From Lycocorax pyrrhopterus obiensis (taxonomy: Eukaryota > Chordata > Aves > Passeriformes > Paradisaeidae): a stretch of 64,000 nt of DNA. How positions within the stretch are numbered: the stretch's first letter is position 1; each line of letters starts with the position of its first letter. The stretch lies in assembly GCA_014706295.1 (NCBI GenBank), contig JACSVZ010000011.1, positions 1,076,663 through 1,140,662 on the forward strand, read 5' to 3'. The position numbers and the translations under genes were made by a program. The notes under the pieces were generated by a model. The model did no database searches and was not told the DNA's origin. It saw only the letters and a list, made by a program, of their open reading frames with translations. Below are positions 58,201 through 64,000 of this stretch, one piece after another.

Positions 58201-61200
58201 GTGCCCTAAGTTTTGTAGTTTTGACATTTGTAGTCAGCAGGTCGGAAAAGGGGAGACAATGGCTAAGCTGGTCCATGAATCCTGGAGTTTCACACTTATT
58301 CAAGGTCTCTGCAAAGCATGTAATGTTCTTCCTATAGTTCACTCAGAACTAAGAAGCAGTTCTCCAGACAGATTATTTAAAAACAATTTCCAAGTTAGTT
58401 CCAGAATACATTTTAATAATTTAACCTAGATAGGATACAACAGGTCAAATAAACAGAAAAACATCTTGTCTGCAACTACTAGAGAACCAAAAACTAAAAA
58501 CCTATGAAGTCATTTTATTCTGCTGATAAGAGTCAGTAAACACTGTTTCTACAACTTATCTCTATGTGCAAATCGCTTCATATACTTTTTTAACTTTTCA
58601 AAGGAAAATGAAGAAAGTAAAATCTTATATCTAATTCTAAAGGTAAAAGCTTACATCCAATTCTAATTGTTAATTTCCCAGGGGGAAAAAACCCAACACC
58701 TTCCTAAAGGGACGCAGTTTGCAACACACCCTGAGGATAAAGACATTTAAACACTATTATAACAAATTTCAGAACCCTACAGCAAGAAAGTCTTTCTTTC
58801 AGTCTGACATGGAAAAACAAATCCCAATCGTGGGATGAACACGTGAGAGAACTGCAGCACACATAAAAGCCCTCACTCACAGAGCTGGGTGCTCCCAGCC
58901 AACCTTTCCTGCTATAAACACAAACAGAAGGCAAATTTCTGCTACTATAAACTAAAGAGTTGTGGAAATTGAGGTTTAAGGTAACAGGCATACAGAGCTA
59001 CAGCAAGAACCACATCCAAAAGCCATAATAATAACTCTCTTTCAAAGCCAAGAATAATTTAAAAATTAAAAAGTTGAAAGAAACTCATTAAAAACTAATC
59101 TAAAAAGTAAATTTTAAGATCCATTAGCCACTTATGCACCAAGCTTCACAGTTTATACTTGCAGAAAATGCTGCAAGCAGATGATATATTTGGTATATGC
59201 CATTCCTAAACCATCTGGACACCCCAATATGCCAACTGGCCAAATGGGTTATCATTTCTCTGATTATACTGCGAACCTTATATAAAAATCCTCATAGGAT
59301 AATGCCTACCACACATTTAAAAAAAGCATGTTCTATTTGCATTATACAGATTCACAGGTGTGTTCTTAATTTATCTTCCCATTTTCTAAACCTAATTCGG
59401 AATAGAGAAAAACTGAGTGAAAAGGACAAATGAATTGCAACACGTGCCACACAGTGTCAATCAAAGTTGCAGACACAATTACCTATAAATAAATAAATGC
59501 TTATGTGTTAACATTATATTTTAATTCAATTTGGAGGACTACAAATTCCGGTTACTGAGCAGCTGATACAAGTTAGAATCCAGTTGAAGGATGACATTAA
59601 TTTTACCTTCCTGTCAGTCACATAAAGATGAAATAAATAATTTATGAGTATTATTTGCTAAAATAACCTGTTCTCAAAAACTGATACTAAATTTCTGTTT
59701 TATATAGAAGTTTGTTACATGGGAGTTTTGTATTAATTATAAATGATCCACCAAGTTAAAAACTCAAAAATAACATTGTATTTTCTGAACAACTTCCTTT
59801 TAGAACATACTTTTAGAACACACTATCTTCATGCTTACGCAAAGTTAATGGATTTCCAACTGTCTTGTAATAAAATCAAATTCTAATTAAAACTTTCTAG
59901 TGTATTATTTCTAAAACGTTTTCTAAATCCTGGATCAGACTGTTTTCAAAGCTCCATTTTCCCTCTTCTGTTTGAAAGTAAGTAACAGATCAAAGAATCG
60001 ACACAATGAACTTCAGAAACTGTGTGCAAAGTTACAGTGCACATTATCATCTGCATATAGTAATCTTCAACAGATTAACAAAGGGAGTCAAAGGCTAAAG
60101 GCACTAAAACAATCTGAACAGCAACTTATCTGTTTCAGGTTAGTTGGGTCTTCATGAAACCACCAAAATTTGTATGTTTGGACCATCAGACTCTGGAGGA
60201 TTTTTCATAAACTGAGGCCAAATACACAACTTCTAAAAGTCCACTGAGAAGCAAGCTTCTATACCATCACATTACTGCTCTACTTAGCTAATAAATATCA
60301 AATACTTTAAGAAATAAGTTGGAAGAACTAAGTTATTTCAGACTACATCAATAGGTCCACATCTTAACATGCTACTGATATTAACAGGAAAAAAAAAAAG
60401 AATTAGCTTAAATGTTAAATCAACTCCTAAATCAAGAAGATACGAAGATACCCAAGTTTTTGCAACATGAAAATCTAAGTAGGGGACCACAGTACCCTTC
60501 AGATGAAACAACATACAGGTTAAGAGTAGGAATCCTGAGGATGAAGGGATGCTGGTTTGGTTAGCTAGCAACTTTGCTGAACTTAAATTTTCAGTAATTA
60601 AAGTTAAGGAACCTAGAGGAGTACAAAGAGGACATAACAGTTGCTTCAGAGTTGGAAAGAAAATCTGGTCATGTGAAGACTACCCTCACATAACAACGAC
60701 ATTATCACAATTACTGAAATTATAAATTTTAGATCACACACATTTGCCACCTGGCCCACAGCAGAAGACATTCTTTCAAGGAGAAAAACTTTTCAGGACC
60801 ATCAAGTGCAAAGCAGAAGCTAAAGACCTTCAAAACACATTTAAAGTTATTCTTAGCTACCACTTCAGCTTTTTATCCGGTGTCCAACTGCACCATCACA
60901 GAGTAACTCACCGTGACTGCCGCTCTCCCCAGGACAAAACCAGTAACTCACCCAACAACAGCTGCAATTACTCTGCATTAGCCGTACCAGTTACACCCTA
61001 ATTAGCGGCAGCCTGTTCGTCAGACGGTGCCCTCAGACAGGTGCCTCTTCTTTGGTTTCCAGCACATCGAGCAGCGGGGACATGACGGCTTTGGGGGAAA
61101 GGAAAGCCCTCGGCCAAGAGAAGAACGTTAGAGCGAGCGGCGATGCCGGGAGCGCTGCGCACCACTTACCGGGCGGGATGGTGAAGCCGGGGGGGGCAGC

Positions 61201-62207
61201 TGGATGGTGGTCTGCGGCGGCGGCCGCACGATCAGCTGCGGGGCCACGATCCGGGGGGCAGCGCCCAGCGCCGGCCGCGGCGACACGGCCTGGGGGGCGG
61301 CGGGCAGGGCAGCGCCCGCCTTGGCGGTGACCGCGGGCTTGGGCGCGGCGGGGGCCGCGGGGGCCGGCGGGGCCGAACCCGGGGCCGGCGGTGCGGGCGC
61401 GGGGCTGGCGGAGGCGCCGAGCGCGGTGACCGCGGGCAGCGCGCCGGCCGCGGGCTGGGGCTGCGCGGCGGCGGCTCCGCCGTGCCCGCTGACGGGCGGC
61501 ACCGCGGCCGCCCGGGCCCCCGCGCCCTCCCCGTTGGGCGCCGCCTCGCCGGGGCGCGGCGCGGGGGCAGCGGCGGCGCCCTCGGCCGCTCCCGCCGCTC
61601 CGCCGCCCCCCGCCGGGGTCCCGCCGCCCCCCGCGGCCCCGGGCGCGCTGTCGGCGGCGGGCGGGCTGGGGCCGGGGCCGGGGCTCCCCACGTCCCGCGC
61701 CGCGGCGGCTGCAGCGGCCACATGGTTGTTGACAGGCTGGGCAGGGGCGGCGGGCTGCGGCGGGGCGGGCGCGGCGGGGCTGCCGCCGCCGGGAGCCGCT
61801 CCATGTGATTGCTGCACACTACTACTGTTTACACTCGCTCCCCTCCCCGCCGCCGCTGCCGCCGCCGCCGGGGAAGACGGGGACGGGAGAGGCCCCTGGG
61901 CTGGGGCTCGGCTCCCCGCGCTGCCGGGGCGCCCCGCCGCCTCCCCTGCCCCGGGCGCGGGAGGGGGCGCGGGGCGGCCGTGTTGCTGCCGGCCGGGGCT
62001 GCTGCCCCCCGCCAGGCTCCCCTGCTGCGGCTGCGGCTGCTGGGACGGGGCGGAGGTCCTGGGCGGGGGCGGCTCGGCGGGGCCGGGGCCGCGGCCGCCG
62101 GCCAGCTGCGATTCCAGGGATCCCACCAGGTCGCTGAGCGCCTTCTCGTCCACCTCCTCGGAGAAGAGCAGCATCTCCTCCAGTGGGTCCGACGCGCCCG
62201 CCGCCAT
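16097..62207 (-). CDS. TAF4B: TFIID subunit TAF4/TAF4B (most likely TAF4B), 10 exons plus candidate microexon, 3' partial
   Basis: TAF4-family proteins are TFIID subunits: the TAFH domain binds activators and co-regulators, and the C-terminal histone fold pairs with TAF12 in the nucleus. Exons joined here give about 817 residues: N-terminal conserved block (about 17-35), Ala/Pro/Gly linker, Q/T/V-rich segments, TAFH (about 533-610), and the first half of the histone-fold region (about 763-817). All exon phases match except exon 1 to 2 (C8 run). The rest of the C-terminal domain is not visible in the window. Paralogue: NLNEE, IQSCKDEPFL, LLDAKI, ELKSS and NSQ match human TAF4B, while DDDDINDVAS, EESAR, PYLVPFLK and GMVLVR match TAF4. 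The TAF4-like ones look ancestral (also fly-like), the TAF4B-like ones derived. AT-rich long introns fit a macrochromosome rather than the TAF4 microchromosome. Family call is near certain; paralogue about two in three. Confidence 0.9.
16770..17223 (+). mobile_element. Probable solo LTR of an endogenous retrovirus
   Basis: Starts TGTTAAGAGACAG and ends TTCAACA (TGTT...AACA ends). It contains ATAACCACTCCTATCCC-type promoter sequence, an AATAAA at about 17153 and a short U5-like tail. GC-rich relative to the flanks. I could not see a target-site duplication, so the boundaries are uncertain. Antisense to the host gene; no coding content. Confidence 0.5.
18194..18632 (-). mobile_element. CR1 LINE fragment, 5'-truncated
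   Basis: Reads CACAGAATGGTTTTGGTTGG at its left end, then GCCATGGGCAGGGACACC, GGGCAGCTTGTGCCAGAGCC and GAGCCTTCTCTTCTCCAGGC. This is the reverse complement of the avian CR1 3' region, so the element lies on the minus strand with its 3' end at about 18194. Diverged, no reading frame. Confidence 0.93.
19010..19210. promoter_or_regulatory. Isolated intronic CpG-rich patch
   Basis: About 200 bp of very GC- and CpG-rich sequence (CCCGGCCGCGGGACGAG, GCGGGCCGCGCACACCGCCC) stands alone inside an AT-rich intron. It may be an internal promoter or an inserted GC-rich sequence; no coding similarity recognised. Confidence 0.5.
22282..22306. repeat. Poly(A) tract, 25 A
   Basis: Uninterrupted A25. No retroposed gene body or polyadenylation signal is recognisable to its left. 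Confidence 0.95.
24183..24297 (-). CDS. TAF4B: Exon 9: linker into the histone-fold region
   Basis: 115 nt, phase 1 to 2: TVGKAPTIQASKSPGGFGVQ, then VSANQKNKLNDPGGGSF and the AG of the next Arg. QKNKL..PGGGSFR matches human TAF4 (QKNKLKEPGGGSFR) better than TAF4B (QKNRIKENVTSCFR), one of the positions where this gene looks ancestral. Acceptor GTTTTTCAG, donor CAG|GTAAAA. Confidence 0.95.
24298..28350 (-). other. Intron 8
   Basis: GTATGG donor, TTTTTCAG acceptor. AT-rich unique sequence; no repeats or exons recognised. Confidence 0.8.
28351..28456 (-). CDS. TAF4B: Exon 8: Q/T/V-rich linker
   Basis: 106 nt, phase 0 to 1: starts QIIQSTSAQTVKRTPACQTT and ends VVITQTIRPQ. The acceptor is a second NAGNAG (TAATAGCAG) whose second AG would drop the first Gln (start 28453). 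Donor AAG|GTATGG. The leftover G joins the next exon's GC to give Gly. Weakly conserved in sequence; supported by strong splice sites and phase on both sides. Confidence 0.9.
28603..28630. repeat. Short TG/TA microsatellite
   Basis: Interrupted TG repeats passing into TATATA, just upstream (transcript sense) of exon 8. Confidence 0.85.
31222..31552 (+). mobile_element. CR1 LINE fragment, plus orientation
   Basis: GCTGGAATATAGGAAATTTC, GGTGGGCAAGCTCTGGAACA and GGCTGCCCCAAGAGGCC match the CR1 3' coding end and UTR in sense orientation. Diverged and truncated at both ends. Confidence 0.88.
33081..33212. repeat. 132-bp fold-back (palindromic) element
   Basis: 33081-33112 is the inverted complement of 33181-33212: 29 of 32 positions match, with an uninterrupted 20-bp perfect core (33093-33112 against 33181-33200). 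The inner part also folds (TGAGTA, and TCAC..GTGGC around the apex GTGGC-TAT-GCCAC at 33142-33154), so nearly the whole element is one hairpin. It could be a MITE or one of the old conserved hairpin repeats. Confidence 0.9.
36214..36600 (+). mobile_element. Possible hAT (Charlie-like) transposon 5' fragment
   Basis: CAGTGTTTCTCAAAAGGTGG at 36214 looks like a hAT terminal inverted repeat, followed by a GGGCACAGGAGCACTTTAGG block typical of such ends. No matching right terminus was seen. A 99-residue open frame (36270-36569) follows, unrecognised. Confidence 0.4.
37803..38060 (-). CDS. TAF4B: Exon 7: end of TAFH domain and Q/S/V-rich region
   Basis: 258 nt, 86 codons, phase 0 to 0. Starts KSLPALRQSLLNSQ, the end of TAFH (human TAF4B KSVVALRQLLPNSQ, TAF4 RSLPALRQLTPDSA), then a Q-rich and V/T/S-rich stretch with IGIRQPNNI, compared with VALRQPHNRI in human TAF4. 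Ends VVQSNQSSQL. Acceptor TGTTTTTAG, donor CTG|GTAAGT. The linker is shorter and diverged relative to human TAF4B, which has a much longer region here. Confidence 0.95.
38061..39893 (-). other. Intron 6
   Basis: GTAATG donor, TTTTTAG acceptor. One moderately GC-rich patch near 39.6-39.75 kb, without recognisable coding content. Confidence 0.8.
39894..39983 (-). CDS. TAF4B: Exon 6: TAFH domain, second half
   Basis: 90 nt, 30 codons, phase 0 to 0: DAKIDPEEFTGRLQTELKSS followed by PQPYLVPFLK. This completes the TAFH helix bundle and carries the family signature SSPQP.LVPFLK. DAKI and ELKSS agree with human TAF4B (TAF4 has DGKI and ELNSS); PYLVPFLK agrees with TAF4. Acceptor has a long pyrimidine tract ending CACCCTGAAG; donor AAG|GTAATG. 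Confidence 0.97.
39984..41635 (-). other. Intron 5
   Basis: GTAAAT donor, CTGAAG acceptor. AT-rich, with a short CAA repeat near 40310; nothing else seen. Confidence 0.8.
41636..41758 (-). CDS. TAF4B: Exon 5: TAFH (NHR1) domain, first half
   Basis: 123 nt, 41 codons, phase 0 to 0. Encodes EMQENVKKCKNFLATLIKLA then SHNSPSPETSRNVKALVQDLL. ENVKKCKNFL.TLIKLA is the diagnostic start of the TAFH/NHR1 domain, a helical module that binds hydrophobic peptides of activators and co-regulators. FLA and SPE match human TAF4B; TLIKLAS, PET and LVQ match TAF4. Acceptor TTTTGCAG, donor TTG|GTAAAT. Confidence 0.97.
41759..42641 (-). other. Intron 4, GC-AG type
   Basis: Begins GCAAGT at 42641 after exonic CAG and ends TTTTGCAG. 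GC-AG introns are a small minority of vertebrate introns; the site follows the usual rule of strong flanking match. Confidence 0.85.
42642..42869 (-). CDS. TAF4B: Exon 4: Q/P-rich segment before the TAFH domain
   Basis: 228 nt, 76 codons, phase 0 to 0. Begins VSVATTSAQNLFKTTVATGT, continues through Q/G/S- and P/Q-rich stretches, and ends SSPVPGTTVVSQ, resembling human TAF4 VPGATTTSS just before its TAFH domain. Acceptor AATATTAATAG. The donor is CAG|GCAAGT, a GC rather than GT donor with the strong flanking match typical of GC-AG introns. The frame is open up to this junction and the next exon begins in matching phase, supporting the GC site. Confidence 0.88.
42870..43505 (-). other. Intron 3 (636 bp), about 40% CR1
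   Basis: GTCAGT donor, AATAG acceptor. A CR1 fragment fills 43232-43500 next to the donor; the rest is unique AT-rich sequence. Confidence 0.8.
43232..43500 (-). mobile_element. CR1 LINE fragment beside the exon 3 donor
   Basis: CATAGAATGGGTTGGGTTGG, GGGCAGGGACACCTTCC and CTCTGGGCAACCTGTTCC mark the same CR1 3' region as the 18.2-kb copy. The 3' end is at about 43232; the 5' truncation point lies within a few bases of the exon 3 splice donor at 43505. Confidence 0.93.
43506..43637 (-). CDS. TAF4B: Exon 3: V/T/A-rich activator-binding segment
   Basis: 132 nt, 44 codons, phase 0 to 0: begins QPTSVATSSVRLGLPVQAKV and ends GGAVLSHTT. The acceptor is a NAGNAG (TTATTAGCAG): use of the first AG includes an extra Gln, use of the second drops it (start 43634). 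Donor ACG|GTCAGT is a non-ideal but acceptable site. A CR1 fragment begins at about 43500, five bases into the intron. The sequence is not well conserved with human TAF4/TAF4B; it is placed by splice sites, open frame, phase and position. Confidence 0.82.
47385..48720 (+). mobile_element. Avian LTR-like element (probable solo LTR) with internal minisatellite
   Basis: The text from GGTGGCTTCTGTGAGAAGC through GTGTGAGGAGCCCTTCCCC, an AATAAA near 48549, and GGCACCTGGTGTCCAGCC to a terminal CCACA is a dispersed repeat I recognise from bird genomes and take to be retroviral LTR-type. The right end at 48720 (CA) looks natural; the left end is uncertain. It is antisense to the host gene. No viral protein frames are present. 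Confidence 0.6.
47922..48290. repeat. 48-bp minisatellite inside the LTR-like element
   Basis: GGGACCAGGCTGGAGCAG recurs at 47972, 48021, 48069, 48117, 48165, 48213 and 48261 (spacing 49, then 48 five times), with a variant copy near 47922. The 48-bp period is a multiple of three, so it creates long spurious open frames on both strands. Confidence 0.95.
51364..51378 (-). CDS. TAF4B: Candidate 15-nt microexon (DLNAQ)
   Basis: In the 13.6-kb intron between exons 2 and 3, the minus strand has a strong acceptor (T8 tract then ACTTTCAG), 15 nt, and a consensus donor CAG|GTGAGT. The 15 nt read D-L-N-A-Q in phase 0, exactly what exon 2 (ends phase 0) and exon 3 (starts phase 0) need, so inclusion adds five residues without a frame change. 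A TGC lies just upstream of the pyrimidine tract, as often seen in regulated microexons. I know of no such exon in human TAF4 or TAF4B. Inference from splice signals only. Confidence 0.45.
52148..52220 (-). mobile_element. Short CR1 3' end fragment
   Basis: ATCACAGAACTGTAGATTCA followed by TTTAGGTTGGAAAAGGCCTC is the reverse complement of a CR1 3' terminus; only about 70 bp is recognisable. Confidence 0.8.
57263..57435 (-). CDS. TAF4B: Exon 2: MVLVR...QQALAQ segment
   Basis: 173 nt. Acceptor is CACTAG|GG; the first two bases complete a Gly codon, followed by MVLVRTDAGQLVMVPQQALAQ, then AQMQAQVQTQ and a P/S/T-rich end (RLSVPTTGPVFRLSTAQ). It aligns well with human TAF4 (GMVLVRSENGQLLMIPQQALAQMQAQ) and more weakly with TAF4B (GTVLIKSNSGPLMLVSPQQ). 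Donor CAG|GTATGT, ending in phase 0. If joined to exon 1 exactly as written, it would hit a stop after about 12 codons, so the intended frame is clear. Confidence 0.95.
57436..61169 (-). other. Intron 1
   Basis: GTAAGT donor at 61169, CTAG acceptor at 57436. AT-rich, with no recognisable repeat family and no other exon by eye. Confidence 0.8.
61170..62207 (-). CDS. TAF4B: Exon 1: N-terminus and low-complexity region of TAF4/TAF4B
   Basis: Starts at ATG 62207-62205 (MAAGASDPLEEMLLFSEEVDEK...), chosen because residues 17-35 (EEVDEKALSDLVGSLESQL) align with the human TAF4 N-terminus and because the ATG sits in a perfect TISU context. Upstream the frame stays open only because the GC-rich repeat lacks stops. 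The remainder is Ala/Pro/Gly-rich with short Ala runs, a Q-rich patch near residues 55-62, and NSSSVQQ and PVNNHV islands. The end reads IVAPQLIVRPPPQTTIQLPP, resembling human TAF4B (TTTIQF..LQLPPG). The donor is GTAAGT at 61169-61164. As given, the exon is 1038 nt and ends in phase 0, but exon 2 needs phase 1. The conserved PPG|MVLVR junction appears only if the 8-G run at 61189-61196 is shifted by one or two bases. Confidence 0.92.
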
Positions 62208-62300
62208 CTTGCGCTGAGCTGGGAGCCGGCGGCGCTGTGCGCAGGCGCGGGGCTCTGCCGCGCGCGGAGCACCATGGGAGGGGCCTCCGCCCCGCCCCGG
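62200..62300 (-). promoter_or_regulatory. TISU start element with core promoter motifs
   Basis: The start codon lies in CAAGATGGCGGC (62211-62200), a perfect match to the TISU consensus SAASATGGCGGC, which is also a YY1 site. TISU genes usually have 5' leaders of only about 5-30 nt, so transcription probably starts near 62215-62240. An NRF1-like motif (TGCGCAGGCGCG on the plus strand, 62238-62249, one mismatch) lies just upstream. No TATA box is evident. Motifs are seen; the start site position is inferred. Confidence 0.7.
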
Positions 62301-62307
62301 GGCGGGA

Positions 62308-62870
62308 CCGGGACCGCCCGAGCGTCCCGGCGGGAGCGCGCCCAGAGCCGGGACCAGAGCCGGGACCGCGACCGGGACCGCCCGAGCGTCCCGGCGGGAG
62401 CGCGCCCAGAGCCGGGACCGGGACCGCCCGAGCGTCCCGGCGGGAGCGCGCCCAGAGCCGGGACCAGAGCCGGGACCGCGACCGCGACCGCCCGAGCGTC
62501 CCGGCGGGAGCGCGCCCAGAGCCGGGACCGGGACAGCGACCGCCCGAGCGTCCCGGCGGGAGCGCGCCCAGAGCCGGGACCGGGACAGCCCGAGCGTCCC
62601 GGCGGGAGCGCGCCCAGAGCCGGGACCGGGACCGGGACCGCCCGAGCGTCCCGGCGGGAGCGCGCCCGGGACCGAGACCGGGACAGCCCGAGCGTCCCGG
62701 CGGGAGCGCGCCCAGAGCCGGGACCGGGACCGGGACCGGGACAGCCCGAGCGTCCCGGCGGGAGCGCGCCCAGAGCCGGGACCGGGACCGGGACAGCCCG
62801 AGCGTCCCGGCGGGAGCGCGCCCAGAGCCGGGACCGGGACAGCCCGAGCGTCCCGGCGGGAGCGCGGCGA
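62308..62870. repeat. Promoter minisatellite, 11 copies, unit 40 + 6n bp
   Basis: The core CCCGAGCGTCCCGGCGGGAG occurs 11 times, starting at 62317, 62381, 62427, 62491, 62543, 62589, 62641, 62687, 62745, 62797 and 62843. Spacings are 46, 52, 58 or 64 bp: a fixed 40-bp part plus one to four copies of a GGGACC/GGGACA-type hexamer. Each core holds the near-palindrome TCCCGGCGGGA with an E2F-like GGCGGGA. The array starts about 100 bp upstream of the start codon. Confidence 0.95.
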
Positions 62871-62945
62871 TCGGCGGGTGCGGCCGCCCAAGGAGCGGGC
62901 GGCGATGCCCCTCGGGAAGCCGCGGGGCGGCAGCGTGTGCAGGGA

Positions 62946-63055
62946 GGTGCCGTAGGGATGGATGCGGGTGTGGAGCAGCCTCCCTGACCCCCGAGTTCCT
63001 CAGGGGCCCGGCAGCAGGTGCCGTAGGGACGCGGGCTGTGGAGCAGCCTCCCTGC
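62946..63055. repeat. Two-copy tandem duplication, period 71 bp
   Basis: GGTGCCGTAGGGA followed by a GCGGG..GTGGAGCAGCCTCCCTG block appears at 62946 and again at 63017, 71 bp apart, with small internal differences. It lies in the upstream CpG island beyond the minisatellite. Confidence 0.75.
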
Positions 63056-63240
63056 CGCCGGTGTCCGCAGGGACCGGGCGCTGCCGCCCCTGCGCCCTCC
63101 GCCGTGTCCCGGTGAGGCGGTGGCGGCCGACGCGTCCCGCCCCGTCCCGTCCCGCCCCGCCGGGAGAAGCGACCGAAGCGCCTCGGCTGCCCCGCACCGG
63201 CCCCTCTGCGGGATGTGCAGCGGCGGGAGCTGTCCCAAGC

Positions 63241-64000
63241 CCTAAGGCACGCACTGCTCACGTTTGCACTGCTCTGCTTTGCAGTTTCACCCGTGTCCAA
63301 AGCTCCTGCTCCACCCAGACCAGAATGGCTGCAGTGATACAATTTCCTGACGGGGACGCTGTTGGCAGAAGATTTGGAAAACAAAAATAAGGCTCTTTGC
63401 ATCACCAGAACAGCTGTCCTGGCATGCTGTGTTCCCTTAGCATCCTCGCGGGAAATTTCAGGTAATTGTTTTGTTGCTAACACTTGCATCATTGCACTCC
63501 TGTGTGCCCTTTTCCCATCAACACTTCCTCACACGTTCTGAAGTGACTTTTAAGAGAAAGACAGTGGTCTTAAATAACTTTTTTTTAAACTAATGACAGG
63601 AGAGTGTCTTCAATAGGACTCTCCAAATAAAAACATTTTCCCCTGTGAATAACACGCAAGGGATTACCATGGATTTGTGACCCCAGCAGCAGGCAGCAGC
63701 TTGGATTCTAGATCTGTCTCTGCTGGCCTGCAATAGCGTGTGTGTCTGCAAACATGGATGTACTGGAGCTGCTGCTCTTGTGGTCTGAAATGGAGAATCA
63801 TTCCTTATTTTGTGATGCCTTGGGGTTTTCCAAAAAACTGAAAAAGGTGCCTCAGTGAATACGGACATTCAATTGCTCAATGCACTGGTAGGAAGGAGTG
63901 AGGGGCTCGCTCAGCTCCTCTCCTGTCCTAGCTCAATCTGCTCAGTCCTACCATGTAGGACTCACTGGAGTCACAAGACTGAACTGTTCCTGGCTGCTCT
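63241..64000. other. Upstream flank, no gene recognised
   Basis: GC content drops past 63.24 kb. A plus-strand stretch at 63290-63390 has a fair splice acceptor (CTCTGCTTTGCAG) and a short open frame ending VGRRFGKQK, which could belong to a divergent noncoding transcript. I do not recognise any protein. Confidence 0.4.

Larger units (their letters stand above)
61000..63240. promoter_or_regulatory. CpG island over exon 1 and promoter
   Basis: An abrupt change from AT-rich introns to very GC- and CpG-rich DNA covers exon 1, the start codon and about 1 kb upstream. Such islands mark broadly active vertebrate promoters. Long open frames on both strands here come from lack of stop codons in GC-rich repeats, not from extra genes. 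Confidence 0.9.

Noticed and set aside
63290..63390. Plus-strand exon of a divergent gene (ends VGRRFGKQK)
   Set aside because: Short, unrecognised, with no second exon or conservation evidence.
61128..63492. Several long open frames (300-590 residues) on both strands over the CpG island
   Set aside because: They arise from stop-poor GC-rich and minisatellite DNA. Only the minus frame from ATG 62207 shows conserved protein sequence.

Overview
This is vertebrate nuclear DNA, almost certainly from a bird. AT-rich introns carry scattered 5'-truncated CR1 LINE fragments (five clear pieces in both orientations) and solo-LTR-like elements of a kind I recognise from avian genomes, with little other repeat content. 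There is no prokaryotic signal: no operons, no CRISPR, no bacterial coding density.

One gene dominates, on the minus strand from a CpG-island promoter at about 62.2 kb down past the left edge. I could join ten exons (62207 to 16097) plus a candidate 15-nt microexon, with consistent reading phase across every junction but one. The product is a TAF4/TAF4B-family subunit of TFIID: conserved N-terminal block (VDEKALSDLVGSLESQL), a long Ala/Pro/Gly-rich linker, Gln/Thr/Val-rich activator-binding exons, the TAFH/NHR1 domain (ENVKKCKNF to SSPQPYLVPFLK) and the start of the histone-fold region (DDDDINDVASMAGVNL). The last exons (rest of the histone-fold C-terminal domain and stop codon) were not found and probably lie left of base 1. 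Paralogue: most likely TAF4B, because residues shared with human TAF4B look derived while those shared with TAF4 look ancestral, and because the locus is AT-rich and fast-evolving; TAF4 is not excluded.

Layout, right to left: 62.2-64 kb, upstream CpG island with an 11-copy minisatellite next to the start codon; 61.2-62.2 kb, exon 1, ending beside a C8 run that breaks the frame; 57.3 kb exon 2; 51.4 kb microexon; 47.4-48.7 kb LTR-like element with a 48-bp minisatellite; 43.6-37.8 kb, a cluster of five exons (3-7) with one GC-AG intron and a CR1 beside a splice donor; 37.8-28.5 kb, a large intron with a 132-bp fold-back element, a CR1 and a hAT-like fragment; exon 8 (28.4 kb); exon 9 (24.2 kb); a large intron with an isolated CpG-rich patch, a CR1 and a solo LTR; exon 10 (16.2 kb); and 16 kb of intron with a splice-flanked pseudoexon lying in one arm of an inverted repeat pair.

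No second protein-coding gene could be supported. I see no new multi-gene system. The points most worth checking are the exon 1 frame break, the microexon, the TISU-type start with its promoter minisatellite, the fold-back element, and the putative poison exon.
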